DNA of 64,000 nt from Asterella californica (taxonomy: Eukaryota; Streptophyta; Marchantiopsida; Marchantiales; Aytoniaceae), in assembly GCA_036924285.1 (NCBI GenBank), contig JAYKYS010000025.1, forward strand, positions 310,001 to 374,000. The letters run 5' to 3'. This document shows, in pieces, positions 55,277-64,000 of the stretch. The translations under genes were made by a program, and so were the position numbers. The notes beneath the pieces are model-generated. The model did not search any database. It was not told where the DNA came from and saw only the letters and a program-made list of their open reading frames with translations. Position 1 is the first letter of the stretch; the number at the start of each line of letters is the position of its first letter.

Positions 55277-57660
55277 TATCGTATAACGTGTTTTTCTGTC
55301 TAGGAATACACTGGGTATATGACTGTGCAGAGGTATGTGGATTGACAAGGTTGGATCTAGATCTTTATGTTTCCACTCAAATGTTTCACTATCTACTCTT
55401 CTAGCCCGAGTGACCTTGTATCCGCTCAGCTCAAGTTTAAAGCTTACTACGATCCAAGGTTACGTATAGGTTGCATAAACTTGTGTTACAAACAAATCTT
55501 TTGTTCTCTAACTAAAAATACTCAGCTCTGTACTATCTAGCTGAAGTTATTCCTCTGTATCACTGGAAGCATGACTTCTGAATAGCTCCTCAACGACGCT
55601 AACTGCCCATCAATCCAACTATCACAACTTCATAGTACAACCAGAAGATGCTATAAGATCACTCAATCAACTTGATAGAGTATCGATATAACTTGCTGTA
55701 CACCCTGGTCTACCAAGCATTCCAGCAAGATAAAGCATGCATGCTTCAAGGCACTACTCAGATCTCAACATAGCACCAACGGCGGTAGTACCTGGCAGCT
55801 CAAAATCTCAACAGCGGCTTATGACTCATTGCAACTCCGTTCTCCTTCATCACCAAGAGCTGAAATCAGCCCCACACCCTCCAATGTCGAGTTGTATGCA
55901 GGCATGGCAGTTTCAGTGACAAACTCCTCTCCAAATTGCTCAAAAATAACCAAAATGACAATAGATGATATCGAAAAACCTGAAACTGCTAATAACATAA
56001 GTATCTTGAGACCTCAGTCCTCCTAAACCAGTCGACCAATGATGATCAAACTTCACAGGAAGCTTGATTGGACCCTTCACTCCTACCCTGAACAATTTCT
56101 AGGTCGAAATCTTAAACCAATTCTCAGATATGGATCAAACCGTAATCTGTGCTAACTTAAGAGCTTTACAGACCCAGGTACATTTGATCCAAGATTCTGA
56201 ACAAACTACTTGACCATTTGAGGTGAAACTTCCCAAGTATCTTACTGATAAGACATGCTTCAATCATGGAAAGTTTCACTCAGAAATTCGACTCAGAACT
56301 TAAGCAATAGCAAACTATCCATGACTATCATAGTTCGCTGTTCCCGCCTTGTCACGTCTGCACTTCTCAACTTCAATCGGTCGGTTCAGAATCCAAATTG
56401 ATCAAGAACCTGATGAAATTGATATCAAAACGACCAGCACGTCGTCAGCTCTCCAACCCAACAGACAGCTCCTTAAAACTCTTCGCGAGTCTCTCGAAAC
56501 AACCAGAAACGTAGCGATAGATACGAATTGCACCCCCTCCATTCAATCGATCATAACGCGCTCATCCTTCCATCAAATCGACCGATTCTTCAGCCCAGAT
56601 TATAGCCTCGGTCGAGAGCTCTCCAACCATATCCTTCGTTTTGCGAATGGACCTCTGAAGCCTCTAGAAAACACAGAAACGTCACGAGGATCAACTAGAA
56701 CACCATTGGTCCAAAAGTGAACCAATAAGAGCAAAAAGATCTTTACTTTTGTCTTTTCTCCACTCAACTTTTTCCTCTAGAACGAATTTTACTCCCAAGG
56801 AGACACAAGACATCAACAAGACTTCAGAAAATCCTTGAGACATGTCGAAGGATTCTTTGCGGTCCGTAACTACACAAAAGCGCCCAACCAGAGTGAAACC
56901 AGTGAGTCGCAGACTAATACAACGTCAATATTACAACCTGGAAACGTTCTACAATAAAAGGTACGACAAAAGAAAATGGTGAAGCTATCACTCGATTGTA
57001 ATATTCTTGCCCGAAGTTTCTCACGATCCAAGCCCCATGATTGATCTTCGGTCTGCATTGACACCGGACATCGACCCAAAGGTTGAAAGGAACGTTCGAT
57101 GGATAGTTGAGATCCATTGTTCCTCACAACAAAATATACACCGTCATATCCCAAGTCTCTCCGTATGTTACGATCGGAAGGATCACCGGAAGTTGTAACT
57201 CCATCACTCTCCCCATGAATTCATTACCAAAGTACGCAACTAACCACTGTCGAAAGTGATCGCGGTGGATGCAATGAAGCTTGATGTGAAACGGATTCGG
57301 GAAAGGAAGATCCGGAGCCGGTAACAAACCTCCGTCCATAACCACCACTCCTGCAGTTCTTCACTCCTCCATGCAGACCACCAAGAACCCTCACGAAACA
57401 CCCGCTGAAAGAGAATGTCGTATGAACCTTCGACCCACCATTTTATACATAATTGCGACGACAAGGACCACTGAAGTGAACGTACACAGATCGATGACTT
57501 GGCACGTTCCTCTACCGTGCGATCACTTAAACAGATAATCACAAACGTGGCACTCATCATACCGTCGGTGAGTTACACGATACGATTCACGAAACATAGA
57601 AAAGAAACACAACATAGGTTACACAGGAATTTCACATAGGAGCCGAACCACAACACGACA
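55277..57660 (-). repeat. Element G 3' LTR (about 2384 bp)
   Basis: On the minus strand it starts TGTCGTGTTGTGGTTCGGCTCC, close to the B LTR start, and ends TATACGATA, close to the B end. The target bases before it are CCGC; the matching duplicate lies beyond the window. Positions 56860-57560 hold protein-like frames (see findings) that recur at 38500-39110 and 45655-45960. Confidence 0.75.
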
Positions 57661-57671
57661 TCCACCCCTTC
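57661..57671 (-). other. Polypurine tract of element G
   Basis: Minus strand GAAGGGGTGGA adjoins the LTR start and fixes the direction of G. Confidence 0.8.
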
Positions 57672-57673
57672 TA

Positions 57674-59048
57674 AACCTGCGCATCCTCTGATATGCGATA
57701 TGCGCCAACACTCACAAGTTGTGGTCGGCATCACACTATATCTTCGTCTTCTTCATTGTTGTTGTCGTTAGCAATATCTTCGTCATCCAAATCTTCTCCG
57801 TCATCATCCAAGATATCAAACTCTGCTCCGACTTCCTCCATGCTTATCTCTTCATCTCGCTTCTTGAAGAGTTTTACACGCTTGCCTGCAATGGAACCTT
57901 GATCTCTGCCCCATCAAGCTCTCTTAGTGAATATGTGGCATTGTCAAGCACGACAAGAACCATATACGGGCCAAACCATCGCTTAGAGAATTTTCTAAGC
58001 GCACTGTGTTGGTTGTCCAAGCTACTATCGTAGACCAACACCCACTCTCCTTCTTTAATCTCCTTTGGTCTTAATCGATGACGCTTATCGAATCTGTCCT
58101 TGTTTCTCAAACGTGCCTCTTTCAGCTTCTCCAATGCAATCTCTACATCTTCAGGTCTTCTCTCTAGTTGACGGATTCGGACAGCAAGAAGATCTTCTGT
58201 AGACATACCATCATCCCAAGGCAGAACACTCCAAGTGGATATGTGCTCCTCAATGGGCATGATAGGTTTTTGCCCCTGCATCGACTCCGCCGGCATATAT
58301 CCCGTAATTGAACTATGAGTCGAACGATCAACCCATAATGCAAACGGAAGAAATCTTGGCCATTCTCTTGCCCTCCCCTTGCAAGCTTTCACAATAGCTT
58401 TCACAATAGGAGGATGACCACGTTCACTCTTCGCATTACCCTCCGGATTGTAGGCTGTGGTGAGAGCTAACTTCACACCACACCTCTTGAAGAACGCTTT
58501 AGCTTCATCATTGTTCAGCTCCTCTCGATCAGCCGTGATCTTCCCAACACAACCATATCTACAAATCACATCTTCTAACAAGAATTTGCAGACTCCCTCT
58601 ATGGATTTTGTCCGTAAGGCTCGCCCTTCCACTTGGTTGGACAAATCCTCACGTGCCAAAACTAAGTATCGCATCTGTCATATACCAACTGGCATAATAA
58701 CAAGATCTACTACCCACTTATAATGCATTGCAAGTGGATAAGTAGGATGTAATCCGTCTCGATGTCGAATTCCTGAATACTCTTGACAGGTTTGGCATGT
58801 CTCCACAAATTGAACTACATCTCTGTACATGTTACCACCAATATCTCTCTTTCTGCTTTGTAAAGGTGGCATAAATACCTCTATGTCCTGCCCACAAGCT
58901 CTCATGAAACTCCTGCATGAGTAACTTCTGCATGTCAACCTTGCACACAACCCTTTGTGGCATCTTACCACCTTGCTTAGCATGTTTCCACAAATAACCA
59001 CCTTGTAGCAAGTAGTTATAAGCCTTCCTCCTGATTTGTTTAAAGTGG
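57674..59048 (-). pseudogene. pol: Element G integrase, left of element E
   Basis: The minus strand aligns with the element B integrase: zinc region FHESLWAGHRG...CQTCQ, core VVDLVIMP, TADREEL (Gly of DRG replaced by Glu), SERGH and an intact GPY module (RWFGPYMVLV). An acidic tail rich in Asp and Glu follows. A TGA replaces Trp at about 58677, and a frameshift lies near 57870. It is continuous with 63500-64000 when element E and one GTGG are removed. Confidence 0.87.
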
Positions 59049-60852
59049 TGTCGTATTGTACATAGGTTTGTACAGTGAAAAGTAATGCAAAGAGATTTTT
59101 TTCTATATTGTGTAAAGGAAGCTGCCCTGCAGCTTAACAAGCTAGGCAGGAGCTAAGCTGGGGCCATGCTTGACAAGCTGCCCCCTAGCTTGGGTTGGAA
59201 TATCACCCCTGAGGGAGTCGAAAGACACCAGAATGTAAAGCTCGATGAGGAGAGCGTCCTCATGCTTCTAGTTTTGACAGAAAGTGTTTTAAGTAATAGT
59301 TAGTACGAGTTTTAGGCTGTGAAATATGTGAAAGAGGGAAATCCGTCCATTCTGGCTCAAGGCTCGAACTCAGAATCTGATAGCGTGCGTGTGTAGGTGT
59401 TCATACATACTATAGTTTTGACTCCTTATTCATTAAAAACGGAGTTGTATAGAGAAGTTAGCACAGAAAAGGCTAGTAAAGACTTTGCAGGAAGATTTTT
59501 ACAGTAAAAGCATATGTACAGGTTTTAAATGCTTTTAGAACGGAACCAAAGGCCATCCCAGTGATAGGGCACCTACCTAGGAGGGAAGTGGTCTCAGGAT
59601 CAATCCCTCCTGGCCTCTGGTTCCTATTCTGGCATGTTGGCCTCCCGGATGGGAGTCTATGTTGGGTATGCAGCCATGTCTTGTATACCTAGGGGCGAGA
59701 GACCGGTATCTCCCTTAATCGTGGACTTCCTGGCCTAAGCCTCCGCATGCCATCCTGAATATACTATGAGAGATACCTGGTGCGGATATGGGGACGCTGT
59801 AAGCCCTGTGGGGCAACCTCATAAGTGTTGGGGCTTCGGCCTACATTGGATGGCTTGTAGTATATTCAAGATGGCATCAAGATGGCATCAAGAGCACAGG
59901 AAACTTTTGTTAATTAGTTAAATAATCATCGAGTCAGCTTAAGATGGGGAATGAGGCTATGAGAACCTTTATTAGTGAAGGGGTAGAGTTTGTGGAGGCA
60001 ACTGTGAAACTTGTATTAAAAAGGGGCCAACTTTGTAAATAAAACCTTGTACGCATAAGGACAGCAGGGGGCAGCTTAAGCTAGGGCCCTGCTTGTGATA
60101 AGTGATTGCACTTATAAGGACAACAAGGGGGCAGCTTAAGCTGGAGCCTTAACTTTTAGGTTTAATACCTGCGGCGGCTGGAGATCGGGGACACTTTTTC
60201 AAGGGAGTTTTCTGAGAGAACTGAAGCGGAAGGAGGAGGATTAGGGATTGGGGGTTGAGGACACGCAGGAAAAGCTAGGAGGCTGGAGAAGGTCAAATTG
60301 CTCACAGATCGAATTGGGAGAGCATCGTAAGAGAGAGGAGCAGGAGTTTTAGGCTTGGACGTTGTGTAAATAAACTGTTCTGGGGAGAAATTACTCTCAG
60401 GAGACAGTTCTATTGAGAGAGATCGTTTGGAAATCTACAGGGGACTTTTGAGCGACGTTGGAACAGGTTTCTGAGAGTTTCAGTTGGGGCAAGGAGAGGA
60501 ATAAGATTCAGGGGCCTGAATTTCTCTATTAGGTTTAGATTGAGACGTACAGGGTAGACTTTTGGCTTGACGGGTGAAGAGAGGTGCGCAGGAGAAGAAG
60601 AGATAGATTTTCTGTACAATTGGAGAAATTGGTGGTGCAGACGACATTGTAATAAAGTTAATTGAATCTTGAGAGACCCATATGTGTACCCAAGGTGTGT
60701 TTGAGTGCTTGTTTTTGTAATTGGTGGACGCAAGAAGCAGGATTTTGGAGATCTCATCGTCAGCGGCTACTTGTCTTTCTCTTCTGGTTGTTTTCTTGGA
60801 TCGATCACAGTCAGGAGGTCCGCCCTCCCCAAGAAAGACTCTCGCTCCGACA
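59049..60852 (+). repeat. Element E 5' LTR (1804 bp)
   Basis: Starts TGTCGTATTG and ends CTCCGACA, a perfect TGTCG/CGACA pair. It contains several AGCTTAAGCT/GGGGC words also found in the B LTR, plus an inserted GC-rich SINE-like block. Confidence 0.85.
59530..59895 (+). mobile_element. tRNA-derived SINE-like insertion with a 20-bp inverted repeat
   Basis: A GC-rich block stands out in the AT-rich LTR. Its start, around CCCAGTGATAGGGCACCTAC and GGATCAATCCCTCC, resembles box A and box B of tRNA-derived SINEs. 59747-59766 and 59858-59877 are inverted copies of 20 bases with one mismatch. The right end has ATGGCATCAAG repeated. No clear target duplication is found. Confidence 0.45.
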
Positions 60853-60875
60853 TCTGGTGCTTCCAGTGAGAGCAA
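60853..60875 (+). other. Candidate primer-binding site of element E
   Basis: TGGTGCTTCCAGTGAG begins two bases after the LTR end. Position and TGG start fit a primer site. tRNA not identified. Confidence 0.5.
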
Positions 60876-60917
60876 TTGGGGTGATCGATTTGGAGAATTG
60901 GTTAGATTGGGTTGAAA

Positions 60918-63149
60918 ATGAATCACAGTGCTGTTGTACAAGGGGTGGCTGCTGCTCAAGGTGCTCATGTTCAAGTGACTCCTAGTCAGGATGGAGTTGG
61001 TTCTCAAGGAGGACCTACGGTGGTTCCAACAGCAGCATCACAGCTTGCCATAGACACATCTCAGATTCTTCAGGCGTTGGCTGCCTTGATTCAACAACAG
61101 CCTGCAGTTGGAGGAGGTGAGCAGAAATCCACGAAGGCGTTACAAGCAGTTGTTGGTCGATGTGGACGATTTGATGGGAGAGATGTTACTAGGTACCTGC
61201 GGGAGTATGTAGGTGAGATGGAGTTGGTGAGAGCACATGAAGTGGAGGTAATTCTAAGCTTTGAATTGACTGTTGTTCTTGAACTGCGAGAGAAGATTAG
61301 GAGTTTACAGAGAAGACATTTAGGTGGGTGGACTCTATTTGAACGGGCACTGAGAGAAGAGTTTCTAGAAGAGGACTCCGAAAGAGTCACCAGAAGAACT
61401 CTAATGGATTGGATAGAGCGTCAGCCTGGACGTTCCATGGGATTGAATGAAGTGATCCGTGAATTTGAAAAGAGGTATTCTCAGCTTTCTGGTCTAGAGA
61501 AGTTGACGTTGGATGCTATGAAGACAGAGTTGTTCTTAGGGGCTCTGGATGAGTTCACCGCAGATAGGCTTTGTTTCATGTTGGCTGATCGAGGGGCTGA
61601 AGGGGGAGTTACATCTGATTGGAGGAGAGTGGAAGAAGCAGTATCCACCCTTGCTAGGCAACGTCGTGGTAGGATGGTGTTGCAGCTGGAGACCTTACCA
61701 GAGCAAAGACTAGCTCCTCCAGTTCATATAGCTCCTCCTACAATACCTCAGGCACCCATAGTGATTCCTCAAGCACCCATAGTGGTTCCTCAAGTGGTTT
61801 CTCAAGTGCCTGCAGTACCTATCCCAGCATAGAGAGGACCTAGACAGCAGCAGCGACCTGTGGAGAACCGAAATCAACATAACTTGATAGAAGAACTCAC
61901 TCAACAGCTGAGAGATTTGACGGTTGAGATGGCAGACCTGAGGAGAGACCAACGACCTGTTGCACCAGGTGCTCGACCTGTAGGAGGAACCTTTACCAGA
62001 AGATGTATTTGGTGCGATAGCCCAGATCATCTCAGAGGAGACTGTCAAGACTTGGCGGTTGTCTTGCGGGAGGGCGTAGTCAATTATCAGAATAACAGGT
62101 TGTATTTAACCGCCACGGGGTAGCCTCTTAACACGTATTTTGGGAGAGGAGGAATGAGGAGTTCTCTTCCAGCACTTATTGGCGCGAATACTACAGCGAT
62201 GACTGCGAGTTTTGCAGAGACTGATGTGTATACATGGAAGGTTGAGGTGCGCGCTAATCCAACTATGGTTGAGCAGGCTAATGAGGTCTCAGTTGAAATG
62301 ATGAAGAGAGGTGCAGAAAGCATTAGGAGAGCTACTAGGTGGAGAGATCCAGTAGATGCAACTTCTATTCGAGCTTTTTTAGAAGCGAGTAGCGAACAAG
62401 ATGCTATGGTGGAAGACAAGAGAAGACGAGATGCTTCCGACCTAGACGCAAGGGTACCAGACGACGGTGAACGTCGGAGAGTTACAAGAAGGAGAGCAGC
62501 AGAACCATCGCCAACTATACCAACTGGAAGGTCTCCTGCTGCAGAAGATATGCCCTCTACCTCTACAGCACCACCACCTACAGTAGATCCTATGAAAGGT
62601 GTACATGATTTACCACAAGAGCCTACTGCTACGGATAAAGTGCGGGAGAAAAGGTTTACAGCACAGGAGAAGGGGAAAGCTCCAGCTTACAAGTTGGCGG
62701 TACACATCGAAACAACAACAGATTTACGTGCTGTTCTGGAGCAACGCATTTTGGATGCTAGAGTTGAGTTTACTCTTCGCGAGGTACTAGGTATCGCCAA
62801 AAGAGAGTTTCATGAATTGATAATCGACATCATGAAGAGAAAGAGACAGGTATTGACTGAACAAGTAGGCAGTCAGATGGTTGGTGTGGTTGATGCTATT
62901 GGTGTTGATGGATTTAGAGATGATGAATACGAAGTATGGGTTGCTGGTCCTGCTGTTATTGAGAACGAAGACGAAGAGTTTGAGGAGGATAGGTCAAGCG
63001 CAGACAACGATTTCAAGGAAAAGCACTGGGCAAGAGCGACAACTGAGACGCAAGTTCGACTTGGGGGACTTTCTGAGCCAGTACCTGCACTTGTGGATCA
63101 CGGGTCGGAGATCAACATCATTTCCAAGGAGGTGTATGAAAATGGATAG
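60918..63149 (+). pseudogene. Element E gag-protease, one frame with three nonsense TAGs
   Basis: From ATG 60918 a Gag homologous to that of B (FDGRDVTRYLREYVGEMEL) runs to a TAG at 61830. The same frame continues through a zinc knuckle CIWCDSPDHLRGDC to a TAG at 62121, then through the Gag end and a charged linker into a retropepsin with DHGSEIN (62154-63149), ending in TAG. Comparison with B suggests the third TAG replaced Trp. The first two fit loss of CAG codons, that is C-to-T at CHG sites. Unlike B, Gag and protease share one frame here. Protease continues in another frame (63177-63392) to the deletion point. Confidence 0.85.
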
Positions 63150-63392
63150 TGACCAATCGAAAGGAATCATGGTTGGTTGCTTCGAGCTGCAAATAACCAA
63201 AAGGGTGAGTTATACGGAGCTTGTCCCAATATACGTGCAAGGATTGGGGATGTAGAGGTTGATCAGCATTTCTTTGTACAGTCGTCTGCCTCCTATCCTG
63301 TCATACTGGGCCAACCATACATCACCGCTGTTCGAATGGAGACAAAGGTGATGAATGATGGGTCTCATTATGCCAGAGTTCGGAGTCTTGAT

Positions 63393-63495
63393 GATCTCAT
63401 CGTCAGCGGCTACTTGTCTTTCTCTTCTGGTTGTTTTCTTGGATCGATCACAGTCAGGAGGTCCGTCCTACCCAAGAAAGACTCTCGCTCCGACA
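63393..63495 (+). repeat. Last 103 bases of the element E 3' LTR
   Basis: Matches 60750-60852 with about three differences and is the same length. The GAT triplet shared by the two sides marks a microhomology deletion joint with the protease frame. Confidence 0.9.
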
Positions 63496-63499
63496 GTGG

Positions 63500-64000
63500 G
63501 CATCACTCCATCCTGACTGTCTAGTCAACAGGCTTAGATAGCATCCTATGTCTATCCATTCTCCTTCATATAGCTCCTCCATGAACGGTTTCGAATGCTC
63601 CCTCTCACCTCCTTGAGCTCTACAGAAAACAGTAGTACCAACGTCTTCTGTATCTTCTATCATCTCCTCCTCATCCTCATACCTCGCACGAGATAACATA
63701 TCAGCTACTGGATTGTTCTTCCTCGCTATGTGTCGGAACTCAAGATTTAAGGACTTGATGTAAGCAATCCAGCGTGGCATAGCAATATCAGGAGTGTTAC
63801 AGTTTGTAATCATCCCTAATAGTGGTAAACAATCTATTTCTACTATTACTAGCGCTCCAATCAAATAGTCCTTTTCAGCTTTCATAGCTGTAACTACTCC
63901 CCATAACTCTCTCTTCACTTGAGGATAGTTTCTATGTCGCTCACTCAACACCTTTGCTCCAAATCTGACTGCAAACCGATTCTCGTCTTCATCATCCTGT
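63500..64000 (-). pseudogene. pol: Element G RNase H / connection region, right of element E
   Basis: The minus strand aligns with the B RNase H end: LSERHRNYPQVKRELWGVV, VVVETDCLPLLGMI-like VIVEIDCLPLLGMI, and DMLSRARYEDEEEM. It then runs to QSGWSDAH where E begins. It is open over the visible 150 codons, with the rest outside the window. Confidence 0.88.

Larger units (their letters stand above)
59049..63495 (+). mobile_element. Element E: LTR retrotransposon with most of pol and 3' LTR deleted
   Basis: A complete 5' LTR (59049-60852), gag and protease are followed at 63393 by the last 103 bases of a 3' LTR. The element ends CCGACA and is bounded by GTGG at 59045-59048 and 63496-63499, so both outer ends are genuine. 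The lost part includes RT, RNase H, integrase and about 1.7 kb of the 3' LTR. It sits in the integrase zinc region of element G. It is defective but could still be copied in trans only if the missing 3' LTR part is not needed. Confidence 0.88.

Noticed and set aside
59535..59620. A tRNA gene
   Set aside because: Only box-like segments are present; a full cloverleaf with paired acceptor stem cannot be formed, so SINE-like is the better reading.

Overview
The window is plant nuclear DNA built almost entirely from nested Ty3/gypsy-type LTR retrotransposons at different stages of decay. The plant reading rests on an LTR element primed by what looks like tRNA-Glu, on the retroelement protein types, on a large share of noncoding AT-rich LTR sequence, and on C-to-T changes at CpG/CHG sites typical of methylated plant repeats. 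I cannot name the species; a non-seed plant or a charophyte is only a guess. Only one compact open reading frame looks like an ordinary host gene (40856-41368).

Left block, 1-27218. A minus-strand element of a family called here F2 (1-2185 and 19887-21882) is split by a plus-strand element called B (2186-19886, LTRs of 2023 bp, site duplication ACGT). B carries gag, protease and pol frames. Its right LTR is in turn split by a minus-strand element called A1 (11301-18926, site duplication GACC). At 21883 F2 abuts a 5'-truncated, heavily mutated plus-strand pol of a B relative (C), which ends in its own 3' LTR (25910-27218).

Centre, 27219-50841. A gag remnant (D) is interrupted by A2 (27672-35302), a complete copy of the A family. 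A2 has LTRs that look identical by eye, a tRNA-Glu-like primer site, an uninterrupted 1608-codon gag-pol and an extra 154-codon zinc-knuckle frame (ORF0) upstream of gag. Then come an inverted F2 fragment, a decayed gene with a ParB-like GGNH motif, LTR debris that still looks protein-coding, the Cys-rich two-helix membrane protein gene, an integrase tail with LTR, a decayed coiled-coil reading frame, a GC-rich LTR-like block, an inverted C-type LTR, a third F2 fragment with its LTR, and a loose gag fragment.

Right block, 50850-64000. This holds decayed LTR sequence, a 233-bp tandem LTR/polypurine-tract/LTR unit, and another minus-strand F2 pol (52685-55276). That F2 copy is broken by a minus-strand B relative (G, from 55277 past the window end). 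G is itself broken by a plus-strand element (E, 59049-63495, site duplication GTGG) that has lost most of pol and nearly all of its 3' LTR.

The encoded machinery is that of retrotransposition: Gag for the particle, aspartic protease, reverse transcriptase/RNase H for cDNA, and integrase for insertion. Only A2 looks capable of supplying all of it. The strongest candidates for something undescribed are ORF0, the two periodic arrays in the B LTR, and the protein-like segment carried inside the G-type LTRs. All family names A1/A2, B, C, D, E, F2 and G are local labels. Nothing was searched against a database.
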